Part shown: piece after piece, positions 25,556 through 32,914 of the stretch
How the letters are laid out: the number at the start of each line of letters is the position of its first letter
How positions within the stretch are numbered: position 1 is the stretch's first letter
Source of the DNA: Dyadobacter jiangsuensis
GTDB lineage: Bacteria; Bacteroidota; Bacteroidia; Cytophagales; Spirosomataceae
Assembly (NCBI RefSeq): GCF_003014695.1
Contig: NZ_PYAS01000002.1
Location: 310,001-374,000, forward strand
Length of the DNA: 64,000 nt
Reading direction: 5' to 3'
Notes under the pieces: generated by a model
Told to the model about the DNA's origin: nothing
The model's database searches: none
Seen by the model: only the letters and a program-made list of their open reading frames with translations
Translations under genes and position numbers: made by a program

Positions 25556-26980
25556 ATGCCACAAGAAAACACCTCTTTCAAGCCCTCATTAGGTCTTGTT
25601 GACGCCACGATGCTCGTTGCCGGCAGTATGATCGGATCGGGCATTTTTATTGTAAGCGCCGACATCATGCGCAATACCGGCAGTGTGGGCTGGCTGATGT
25701 TCGTGTGGCTCATCACCGGTTTTATGACGCTCACGGCCGCATTGAGCTACGGCGAGCTCAGCGCGATGTTCCCCAAGGCGGGAGGCCAGTATATTTATCT
25801 CAAAGAAGCCTACAATCCCCTGATCGGCTTCCTGTACGGTTGGAGCTTTTTCACTGTCATTCAAACCGCCACTATCGCCGCCGTAGCGGTGGCATTTGCG
25901 AAATTCACGGCTTACCTGATCCCGCAATTCAGCGAGGATCTGGTCGCATTGGATCTCGGTTTCCTCAAAATAAGTCCCGCCCAGCTACTGTCCATTGTCG
26001 TGATTGTGGTACTGACGTTTACGAATACACGTGGCGTCAACAGCGGGAAAATCATTCAAACCACATTTACGTTAACCAAGCTCCTGAGCCTTCTCGGCCT
26101 CATCGTTTTCGGATTGATTTTCATGAAACCCGAAGTGTGGGCAGCCAACTGGGGTGAAGGCATGTGGGATTTGCACAAACTTGCACCGGACGGCAGCATT
26201 GAATCTTACACTACTATTGCCGCGTTCGGCGCCATTGCCGCATCCATGGTAGGCTCCATTTTCAGCAGTGATTCGTGGAATAACGTGACGTTCATCGCCG
26301 GTGAAATCAAGAATCCGCAGCGTAATATCGGTCTGAGCCTTGCATTGGGGACGATCATCGTAACAGTCATTTACGTACTTACCAACGTGATGTACACGGG
26401 CGTGCTCTCCCTGGAAGAAATTGCATCCTCGGATAAAGACCGTGTGGCAGTGACCGCCTCACACGTAATTTTCGGAAACTCCGGCACGATCGTGATCGCC
26501 GTGATGATCATGATTTCCACTTTTGGTTGTGACAATGGCCTTATCATGTCCGGTGCGCGCGTGTACTATTCAATGGCAAAAGACGGCCTGTTCTTTCAAA
26601 AAGTAGGTCAGCTGAACAAAAACGCAGTACCGGAAATCGGTCTTTGGCTGCAATGTGTGATCGCCTCTTTATGGGCGCTCAGCGGGAAGTATGGCAATTT
26701 GCTGGATATGATTTCTTTCGTGGTGGTCGTATTTTATATGCTTACGATCATCGGGATATTCATTCTCCGTAAAAAGCGTCCCGATGCGCCTCGGCCCTAC
26801 AAAGCATTTGGTTACCCATTCCTGCCCATTATTTACATTATCATGGGTGTGGCATTCTGTGTGCTGCTGATCATCTACAAGCCTGAATACACCTGGCCGG
26901 GGCTCATCATTGTGCTATTGGGTATCCCCGTTTATTATATGGTTGCCAAAAAAGAAGTGGCTGCTGTGGAGCAAGATTAA
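25556..26980 (+). CDS. APC-superfamily amino-acid permease
   Basis: A 474-residue inner-membrane protein with about 12 hydrophobic helices. The first carries the APC substrate-binding motif GSGIF (residues 27-31), and TM6 shows the broken-helix region GAIAASMVGSIFSSDSWNN. It belongs to the amino-acid/polyamine/organocation family, most like LAT-type or SteT-like exchangers. It lies 122 bp after the D-hydroxyproline dehydrogenase on the same strand and before a terminator, so it is the natural candidate for hydroxyproline uptake. Substrate is inferred from position only. Confidence 0.85.
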   Translation: MPQENTSFKPSLGLVDATMLVAGSMIGSGIFIVSADIMRNTGSVGWLMFVWLITGFMTLTAALSYGELSAMFPKAGGQYIYLKEAYNPLIGFLYGWSFFTVIQTATIAAVAVAFAKFTAYLIPQFSEDLVALDLGFLKISPAQLLSIVVIVVLTFTNTRGVNSGKIIQTTFTLTKLLSLLGLIVFGLIFMKPEVWAANWGEGMWDLHKLAPDGSIESYTTIAAFGAIAASMVGSIFSSDSWNNVTFIAGEIKNPQRNIGLSLALGTIIVTVIYVLTNVMYTGVLSLEEIASSDKDRVAVTASHVIFGNSGTIVIAVMIMISTFGCDNGLIMSGARVYYSMAKDGLFFQKVGQLNKNAVPEIGLWLQCVIASLWALSGKYGNLLDMISFVVVVFYMLTIIGIFILRKKRPDAPRPYKAFGYPFLPIIYIIMGVAFCVLLIIYKPEYTWPGLIIVLLGIPVYYMVAKKEVAAVEQD

Positions 26981-27000
26981 TATCAGTTGAAAGAAATAGT

Positions 27001-27039
27001 ATGCCCCCTGACGGAACCGACCGTTCAGGGGGCATTTGT
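27001..27039. terminator. Bidirectional terminator between convergent genes
   Basis: ATGCCCCCTGACGG (27001-27014) pairs with CCGTTCAGGGGGCAT (27021-27035), with one bulged base and a 6-nt loop, followed by TTGTTTG. It separates the plus-strand permease from the minus-strand SRPBCC gene. Confidence 0.75.
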
Positions 27040-27059
27040 TTGTTGATGAAATGCAATGA

Positions 27060-27554
27060 TTACTTTTCCAGCAACTCGTCCAGATTACCAAGCGCCATTG
27101 TGAAGCCCTCTTTGAAGCCCATCTGCATGATCTGCTCGATGTCCTCGTATTTATCATATTGAATTACCACGGAAACTGTCGTCGTGCCGTTGGCGTCGGT
27201 GAACGTATTCGTCCAGGTAGAGCGCGCGAAATCCGGGCTCAGATTTCCCTCGGCATCGCAGAATGCGTCGAGCGCCGAGAAGCTCTTTTTCGCATCGATT
27301 GTGAGGTAATCGGCCTTCGACCAATGTTCTTCTCCCTCGGGACCTACCATGGCGTAGAGCCAGGTGCCGCCTTCACGGAAATCCATCGATTTGGTGCGGG
27401 CTTTCCACGGGCGCGGCGCCCACCACTGGTCGAGCAGCTCTTGTTGCGTCCAGGCGGCCCAAACTTTCCCCACCGGGGCGGCAAATTCCCGTTCCACATT
27501 GACACGGTTATTCTCCTTGTCTACCGAAAAATTCATTACGAGGCTAGTTTTCAT
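27060..27554 (-). CDS. SRPBCC (AHSA1-type START-fold) protein
   Basis: A 164-residue helix-grip protein of the AHSA1/SRPBCC group. It opens with a strand (VNVEREFAAP) followed by the family motif KVWAAWTQQELLDQWWAP (near residues 29-46) and FREGGTWLY. Such proteins bind hydrophobic ligands; their roles are mostly unknown. The start codon overlaps the end of the ArsR gene upstream by 11 bases, so the two are translationally coupled. The ArsR-SRPBCC pairing is a frequent bacterial arrangement. The C-terminal helix (GFKEGFTMALGNLDELLEK) is intact. Confidence 0.88.
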   Translation of the reverse strand: MKTSLVMNFSVDKENNRVNVEREFAAPVGKVWAAWTQQELLDQWWAPRPWKARTKSMDFREGGTWLYAMVGPEGEEHWSKADYLTIDAKKSFSALDAFCDAEGNLSPDFARSTWTNTFTDANGTTTVSVVIQYDKYEDIEQIMQMGFKEGFTMALGNLDELLEK

Positions 27555-27870
27555 CTGAATTGGAATTTAGGTTGATTAAAAGTTGATCTAATTGATTGAA
27601 ACGGTCTTCCCAGTGTTTTTTGAACTGTGTCAACCAGTGGTCGAGCTCTTTCATTTTGACCGGATTGAAGTAATAGTGGATCTCCCTCCCGACTTTGTTC
27701 TGCGTGAGCAGCTCGCAATCGGCGAGTACCTTGATATGCTTCGAAACCGCCTGCCTGGAAGTATCAAAATGTTCTGCCAGGGCATTGGGCGTCATGGACT
27801 GTGCCGCGATCAGCACGAGAATGGCCCTTCTCGTCGGATCCGCAATGGCTTGAAAAATATCTCCTTTCAT
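27544..27870 (-). CDS. ArsR-family winged-helix transcriptional repressor
   Basis: A 108-residue regulator. The frame is open further upstream, but the ATG at 27870 gives the canonical MKGDIFQAIADPTRRAIL start. The winged helix spans residues about 1-85, with the recognition helix region SRQAVSKHIKVL and wing NKVGREIHYYF. No ArsR metal-site motif ELCVCD is present, so it is of the non-metal subgroup usually paired with SRPBCC genes. Two GCAAC-N6-GTTGC palindromes overlap its own promoter, which fits autorepression. Confidence 0.92.
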   Translation of the reverse strand: MKGDIFQAIADPTRRAILVLIAAQSMTPNALAEHFDTSRQAVSKHIKVLADCELLTQNKVGREIHYYFNPVKMKELDHWLTQFKKHWEDRFNQLDQLLINLNSNSDEN

Positions 27871-27885
27871 ACACGATCGAAATAT

Positions 27886-27932
27886 GCAACTTGATGGTTG
27901 CAAATATATATGCAACTTTTGGGTTGCGCAAA
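27886..27932 (-). promoter_or_regulatory. ArsR promoter with two palindromic operators
   Basis: Read on the minus strand, TTTG (27929-27932) and TATATTTG (27901-27908) are a -33/-7 pair separated by 20 bp, close to the Bacteroidota consensus. GCAACTTTTGGGTTGC (27912-27927) lies between the boxes, and GCAACTTGATGGTTGC (27886-27901) touches the end of the -7 box. The two share the GCAAC-N6-GTTGC form and start 26 bp apart. Binding would block RNA polymerase. Confidence 0.7.
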
Positions 27933-28029
27933 TTTTTTGTAAAAATTTTTGCCGACGACTCGCCGCGCACAAATAAGTGATATCTAAAGTGTAGCTTCGG
28001 TAACCGATTATTTATTTACTCACCTCCAT

Positions 28030-29055
28030 ATGAAACCTCTATCAAAAATCTTTCTTGCTATTGCCTTTTTGTGCTCAGTAAATATTGCTTTCGGGCAGGA
28101 AATCAGTGATGTGCGCTGGGTTTCCAGGGATACTACCGTCGGGACGGTTCAGGTAGTTGCTTATTGGAAAAAGGGTGAGAAGAAGAAGTATCGGGCCTAT
28201 AAGCTCGATAAACAATATAAGGGTGATAGCCTCACTTCCGAGAAAAAGATCATGGACTGCATTGCCGAGTTTACCGTGACCGATTCGACCGCAGACTCCT
28301 ACGATCTTACTTTCAAGATCGTGGAAAACAAGCTTGTAAGTACTGCTGCCGGCGATCTTAATATTGCACAGTTGAATATTCGTGACGAAGATTTGACCTT
28401 ACATTATACCACCGATGCCAATGGCACATTTAAATCCTTTAAAAATCGGGCAGAAGTAGAGGGGAAGCTGGAAGCGCTGATGAATGTAATCAGACAGAAG
28501 CAAAAGGCGACTTTTAAAGCAAACAATGAGGCGGAACAAAAAGTATTTACAACAGTGCTGGATATGACTGCAAACGGGAAGATACTGTTTAGCCGCATGT
28601 ACGAGACGTTCCTTGCCCAATTTCACGGCGTGCACGGGTATCGAACGGGAATTAACGATACGCTGAACTTTCAGGAAGCTATTCCTCACCCGCTTATGAA
28701 AAAGCCGATCCAGTTTGATTGTTACCTGTACGTTGCGGCACTCGATACAATGGGGATAGCGCAATTCGATGCAGAAAAATTCGGGAATATGGAGCAATTC
28801 GCCAAGGATTATACCGCTTTCCTTAAAAAGACGCGGGAGGATTCCGGATTGCAGGCCGACAAAAAGATGGAGGACCAAATGGCAAATCTCAACATGGAAA
28901 TGGATACTTACTCCACCATCCTGATGGACCTCGACTCGGGATGGCCGACATATCTGAAACTAACGCGCTCCACCGTTGCTAAGGGGGCCAAAGAAGAAGA
29001 AACAATAACGAAGTACGAGATATGGGAGTTGGATAACGATTTGGAGGATCGGTAG
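28030..29055 (+). CDS. Secreted protein of unknown function
   Basis: A 341-residue protein with a clear signal peptide (MKPLSKIFLAIAFLCSVNIAFGQ). The mature region is soluble, rich in Lys, Asp and Glu, and has no transmembrane segment or motif I recognise. Patterns such as DLTFKIVENKL, LTLHYTTDANGTFKSFKN and GWPTYLKLTRST suggest a mixed alpha/beta fold with beta-rich lipocalin-like parts. It begins with its own AT-rich leader and is followed by a gap of about 120 bp before the subtilase gene. It is probably periplasmic. Not recognised beyond that. Confidence 0.7.
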   Translation: MKPLSKIFLAIAFLCSVNIAFGQEISDVRWVSRDTTVGTVQVVAYWKKGEKKKYRAYKLDKQYKGDSLTSEKKIMDCIAEFTVTDSTADSYDLTFKIVENKLVSTAAGDLNIAQLNIRDEDLTLHYTTDANGTFKSFKNRAEVEGKLEALMNVIRQKQKATFKANNEAEQKVFTTVLDMTANGKILFSRMYETFLAQFHGVHGYRTGINDTLNFQEAIPHPLMKKPIQFDCYLYVAALDTMGIAQFDAEKFGNMEQFAKDYTAFLKKTREDSGLQADKKMEDQMANLNMEMDTYSTILMDLDSGWPTYLKLTRSTVAKGAKEEETITKYEIWELDNDLEDR

Positions 29056-29174
29056 GGTGCCTGGTGGTTACCTTATTTTTTGGTAATTTATTTTGAATTG
29101 TTTGTACAGGACTCTTTACCGGCAGCTAATTTTTGTGCACCTTGAATACCAATCGCACCTTAAAAATCTGACCT

Positions 29175-30575
29175 ATGAAAAGTATGTACAATTTATTGAC
29201 ACACAGGGTCTTGTTCGCCTCTGCGGTCATGACCTTTGCCATCGCAGGCTGTCGGGAAACTTCCATTGAAAATCAATCGCCTGCACCTTCGGAAACCTCA
29301 GGAAGCACGTTGCGAACAAGCGGCGAAAGTGAGTTTGTAGAAGGTGAATTGCTCGTCCAGTTTAAAGAAGGCGCATCAGCTGCTGCCAAACAAAAGGCTT
29401 TCGACAAGGTAAAAGGACAGCCCGTAGAGAAAATCCTGACAAAGGCCATGGAACGGGCCGGTAAAAAAGAGGGACTCGCGCTGGTGAAGGTCAATAAAAA
29501 CGTCCTGGAAGCCATTGCGGAACTCAATGGCGCCGAGGGAGTGGAATTTGCCGAGCCCAATTATGTGTATTACCATACTGCTGCTTCGACAGACACCTAT
29601 TTCACAAATGGATCGCTTTGGGGCATGTACGGCCCGTCGACAAGCCCCGCCAGTACCTATGGCAGTAATGCGGCCGCAGCCTGGGCAGCGGGTAATACGG
29701 GCCTCGCTTCGGTGTACGTGGGCGTGATCGACGAAGGTATTCAACTCACGCACCCGGATCTGGCGGGCCAGGTTTGGGTTAATCCCGCCGACCCGACAGA
29801 CGGCATCGATAACGACGGCAACGGGCTTGTGGACGATACCAACGGCTGGGATTTCGCCAATAAGGACGGTTCTATCTACGACGGAGGCACCAAAGGCATG
29901 CTCGACGACCATGGCACCCACGTATCGGGCACCATCGGAGGCAAGGCTAACGGTCAGGGAGTTGTAGGAGTAAACTGGAATATCAAACTCATTTCAGCGA
30001 AATTCCTTGGCCGCCGCGGTGGTACTACGGCCGATGCCGTGAAGGCTGTCGACTACCTCACCAGCTTGAAAAACCGGGGGATCAACATCGTGGCCAGCAA
30101 CAATTCCTGGGGCGGCGGAGGCTATTCGCAAGCGCTGTATGACGCGATCGCCCGTGCCAACAATGCGGGGATTATGTTTATCGCAGCTGCCGGAAACGCC
30201 GGGACGAACAACGATGTCACTGCGAGCTATCCTTCGAACTACAATCTTCCGAATGTGATTGCAGTGGCAGCCATCGATAAAAACGGAGCGCTGGCAAGCT
30301 TTTCCCAATATGGCGCTACCACAGTTGATATCGGTGCGCCGGGCGTTGCCATCAACTCTACCACCGCCTATAATACCTATTCATCCTATAACGGCACCTC
30401 TATGGCGACCCCGCACGTGACCGGTGCGGTGGCCTTGTACGCATCCACACACCCGGGCGCGTCCGTCGCGCAGATACGTAACGCGATCCTGTCCAGTGCT
30501 GTGCCTACGGCTTCGCTGGCTGGCAAGACGGTTACCGGTGGAAGGTTGGATGTGAATGGGGCTTTGAGTAAGTAA
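29175..30575 (+). CDS. S8 family subtilisin-like serine protease with I9-type propeptide
   Basis: A 466-residue exported protease. The N-terminus looks like a lipoprotein signal (AIAGC, cysteine near residue 26). Residues about 55-135 form an inhibitor-I9-like propeptide (VEGELLVQFKEGAS, FAEPNYVYY). The catalytic triad is D186 (GVIDEGI), H246 (DDHGTHV) and S409 (NGTSMATPH). The oxyanion Asn region is NSWGGGG/AAGNAGT. The catalytic domain ends near the C-terminus with no sorting tail. It probably acts at the outer membrane or surface. Gene is monocistronic with a terminator. Confidence 0.94.
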   Translation: MKSMYNLLTHRVLFASAVMTFAIAGCRETSIENQSPAPSETSGSTLRTSGESEFVEGELLVQFKEGASAAAKQKAFDKVKGQPVEKILTKAMERAGKKEGLALVKVNKNVLEAIAELNGAEGVEFAEPNYVYYHTAASTDTYFTNGSLWGMYGPSTSPASTYGSNAAAAWAAGNTGLASVYVGVIDEGIQLTHPDLAGQVWVNPADPTDGIDNDGNGLVDDTNGWDFANKDGSIYDGGTKGMLDDHGTHVSGTIGGKANGQGVVGVNWNIKLISAKFLGRRGGTTADAVKAVDYLTSLKNRGINIVASNNSWGGGGYSQALYDAIARANNAGIMFIAAAGNAGTNNDVTASYPSNYNLPNVIAVAAIDKNGALASFSQYGATTVDIGAPGVAINSTTAYNTYSSYNGTSMATPHVTGAVALYASTHPGASVAQIRNAILSSAVPTASLAGKTVTGGRLDVNGALSK

Positions 30576-30632
30576 TTGAACTCACGAAGTTCAGAAGATG
30601 GATGCTGGCTTTTGACGAGCTAGAATAGCATT

Positions 30633-30666
30633 AACCGTAGCGGATATCGTTCCGCTGCGGTTTTTT
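30633..30666 (+). terminator. Terminator of the subtilase gene
   Basis: AACCGTAGCGGA (30633-30644) pairs with TCCGCTGCGGTT (30651-30662) around TATCGT, with one T-G pair, followed by TTTT. It lies about 60 bp past the stop codon. Confidence 0.8.
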
Positions 30667-30685
30667 GTTGGCGGTTTACCAATCT

Positions 30686-30838
30686 CTACCTATCCTCCGG
30701 GCAGCCGGCGATACGCAAAATTTCCCGAGCTTTCTCCATTTTTCTGAGCACAGCTGGGTCATTATGGTATTTCCCATTCAGTTCAGAATTGATTTTGAAG
30801 CCCTTGGGAAGCTTTCTGTTGTTCGTCATATTCTTCAT
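30686..30838 (-). CDS. Small 50-residue protein downstream of DUF6934
   Basis: Reading the minus strand from the ATG at 30838 gives a 50-residue frame beginning MKNMTNNRKLPKGFKI, with the middle GKYHNDPAVLRKMEKA and ending AGCPEDR before TAG. The N-terminus is basic, and residues about 28-44 could form an amphipathic helix. It starts 11 bp after the DUF6934 stop codon on the same strand, so the two are likely an operon. An alternative ATG lies three codons in. I do not know its function; a regulatory or antitoxin-like partner for the larger protein is a guess. Confidence 0.6.
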   Translation of the reverse strand: MKNMTNNRKLPKGFKINSELNGKYHNDPAVLRKMEKAREILRIAGCPEDR

Positions 30839-30849
30839 AGTATTCAAAT

Positions 30850-31293
30850 TTACAAATTTCTATGCACTAAAAAGGCATCGTATCGGACGTCTTTCTCGAA
30901 GGGAAGCCAGACATTCTCGTATAAGCCAAACACCGTAAAGTTTTCTTTGATTATCGACAAGTTGCTGGCAATGTTGATGTGATAAAGTCTGGTTCGAGAT
31001 AAGGTACTGCCTGTGATGATCACTTTGGCATGCGGATACTGATCTGTAAATGTCAGCAATGTCGATGCGACCGTGGCTAAAATCTTGCCACTGTCACCAT
31101 TATTAGTGACTATCAAATCGTCAAACTCGCCTGTATCGAGATTTTTGTCTCCAAAGCCGAGGTTGAAATAGTTTTTGAGTTCAAAAGGAGTGTAAAGTAC
31201 AATCTTTCTCACTTTACCTTTTGGGCCAATGCTATCAAATTCGAAAGTTGTAAAGTCAGTCGAGGTTTCGATATCAGTGTATTTTTCAAGCAT
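30850..31293 (-). CDS. DUF6934 family protein
   Basis: A 147-residue protein of a Bacteroidota family I recall as DUF6934. Recognisable features are FEFDSIGPKGKVRKIV (residues about 18-33), the NLGFGD segment, DLIVTNNGDSGKILATVA and a central GSTLSRTRLYH motif. It has no signal peptide or membrane segment. The segment with T-N-N-G-D followed by the ATGST/ITGST-S-R-T-R-L motif is the most conserved part of the family. Function is not established. It lies in an AT-richer patch with a 50-codon gene immediately downstream and repeat debris upstream, a setting typical of mobile small modules. Confidence 0.75.
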   Translation of the reverse strand: MLEKYTDIETSTDFTTFEFDSIGPKGKVRKIVLYTPFELKNYFNLGFGDKNLDTGEFDDLIVTNNGDSGKILATVASTLLTFTDQYPHAKVIITGSTLSRTRLYHINIASNLSIIKENFTVFGLYENVWLPFEKDVRYDAFLVHRNL

Positions 31294-31710
31294 TGATAGT
31301 GTGTCAATGAATAGTGTGGTATCCCTGGGAGGGATGCCCCCTCGAGTGCGTAGTGACCTTCATGCACCGCAGGCATTTTCAGAGTATGGAATACAAAGTT
31401 AATCCTTCCGCGGGCGCCAAGTCAACTTGCTTGATAAGCGAAATCAGCCACTTATTCATTTCTCCTTCAATTGAACGGTTGCGACTTTGTAATTAACGGT
31501 AAGCGTTTTAAGTTTACCCCGTCCAATCCAAGAGTAGAGTTACTGCCGAACATTCCGTTAACAGCCATGAACTGGTTGTGAATGGTATTTCTATCAATGA
31601 ACGGTGCCGTAACTACCGTAATGGACTACATTCCATTGCTCTACTCTTGAGTTGGACAACGGCAAGTGCGGCACCGTTTATTGCTGCATTCCATCATCAA
31701 CCTCATAGCT
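31294..31710. repeat. Non-coding accessory stretch with palindromes and inverted repeats
   Basis: No credible gene. ATCCCTGGGAGGGAT (31321-31335) and ATGCACCGCAGGCAT (31362-31376) resemble the palindromic modules found at 40579-40767. Two further inverted repeats are nested: 31522-31539 with 31639-31656 (18 bp, two mismatches), and 31595-31609 with 31669-31683 (15 bp, one mismatch). This could be the remains of a small mobile element or a structured RNA. No transposase is present. Confidence 0.6.
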
Positions 31711-31962
31711 ATGCACACCGATTTTTATCAACAGCGCCGTGATCAAGCGGCATTCAAGTTGCTCAAAGATTTCCTGAATGACGATGTTGATCTTGTGGAA
31801 TTAGAACACGTTCTCAACGATATGCTCCTTCACTATCTGCGGCCTGCACACGAATGGAACATCTCGCGAGAGCATGCGCTGTACGCGATTGATAATAGTG
31901 AGATTTTGATGCGGTTGTTGCGGAAAATGCGGGAGTTTGGGATGAAGGAGGAGTTGATTTAG
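31711..31962 (+). CDS. Small hypothetical protein (83 residues)
   Basis: The ATG at 31711 gives an 83-residue, probably all-helical protein (MHTDFYQQRRDQAAF start, acidic middle, basic LLRKMREFGMKEE tail). The frame is open further upstream to a GTG inside an inverted repeat, which I reject as a start. It ends 8 bp before the convergent DUF4062 gene. No motif recognised. It is possibly a small regulator of the accessory patch. Coding status is supported mainly by frame length and composition. Confidence 0.5.
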   Translation: MHTDFYQQRRDQAAFKLLKDFLNDDVDLVELEHVLNDMLLHYLRPAHEWNISREHALYAIDNSEILMRLLRKMREFGMKEELI

Positions 31963-31970
31963 CAATGCAT

Positions 31971-32807
31971 TTAGATGTCTGAGTTGTTAATCTTGTCGGC
32001 CAAGTTGTAACCTTCGGCTGTTATACGAAATCCAGTCCCTTGGGTACCTATACTGTGGATTAAGCCTAGGCTTTGTAGCTCTTTAATTGCTGATTGGAAA
32101 TTTGCCAAAGTTCTTGCTGAATTGTCTGTATTGATTTTCTTGTTGTTTGTTTGTAGTTCAAATCCTCCAATATAATTAACCATGTATATTTCACCGTCTT
32201 CGTCTAGCGCGCACTCTTTAAGTAACAATTTTGCCGAATCAGACATCAACGGAGTTGGATTAGGTATGGGAAGTTGAACATTAGTAACTATCTCTATGTA
32301 CTCACTTTCATTTAGTTTCGTAGCTAGTTGCCTTTGGAGTTTGGATTTAAAATCGTCGAGTGAATTGAAAGATTCAGAGAGTCCTCTTGGCTGAAATTCT
32401 TGCTTTAAACTTTTAACTCCCGCATGTTGCTGGGCATCGATTGTATCGGGATTGACGGGCTTGTTGGAGAAATATAGAAGAGTGGGCCGATTGGAATTGA
32501 TGTGATTCTCGATTTCTTCGACTGTGCCGCTAACGGCCTTGCCAGTGGATGTCCCGATTCGAGTCCAAAATATCCCAATCAGTATGTCGGCGTTGGTTAG
32601 CAATTGTTTGTTGATAATCTCTTGTGGTCTATCGCCCATCTCTGGTACAGCATTATACTCCCACCCAATGGGCATTAAAACGATTTTTCTACTCTGAGAG
32701 TGAACGTTATTCCATTCTAGAATCACTTCTCGTGCGACTTTTCGCTCTTCTGCTACATCGGATGGTGATGCAAGCATTACATTGAAAACTTGTGCAGTGT
32801 ACGGCAT
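31971..32807 (-). CDS. DUF4062-domain protein with C-terminal winged-helix-like region
   Basis: A 278-residue cytosolic protein. Residues about 6-120 match DUF4062, a TIR/deoxyribosyltransferase-like Rossmannoid domain. Visible markers are FNVMLASPSDVAEER (the family SPSDVxxER start), a DRPQEIINKQLLTNADILIGIFW core and SGTVEEIENH, the position of the acidic residue in related NAD- or nucleotide-processing folds. A linker follows, then residues about 190-275 look like a winged helix (ANFQSAIKELQSLGLIH, GFRITAEGY). DUF4062 is often fused to effector domains in conflict and signalling proteins; here it is fused to a possible DNA-binding or adaptor domain. Its A+T content is higher than that of the neighbouring genes, which suggests acquisition. 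Confidence 0.75.
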   Translation of the reverse strand: MPYTAQVFNVMLASPSDVAEERKVAREVILEWNNVHSQSRKIVLMPIGWEYNAVPEMGDRPQEIINKQLLTNADILIGIFWTRIGTSTGKAVSGTVEEIENHINSNRPTLLYFSNKPVNPDTIDAQQHAGVKSLKQEFQPRGLSESFNSLDDFKSKLQRQLATKLNESEYIEIVTNVQLPIPNPTPLMSDSAKLLLKECALDEDGEIYMVNYIGGFELQTNNKKINTDNSARTLANFQSAIKELQSLGLIHSIGTQGTGFRITAEGYNLADKINNSDI

Positions 32808-32914
32808 AGTTGAGATCTGTTGTTATTTTGGAGAGGTTGGATTTCCGTATTGCAATTTAGCTAAATAGTAATTTAGCCACAGGTAATAAATTAAGCAATA
32901 AGTTATCGCTTCGA

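Noticed and set aside
27871-27972. N-terminal extension of the ArsR protein
   Set aside because: The extra 34 residues would be encoded by the operator/promoter region and are not part of the family.
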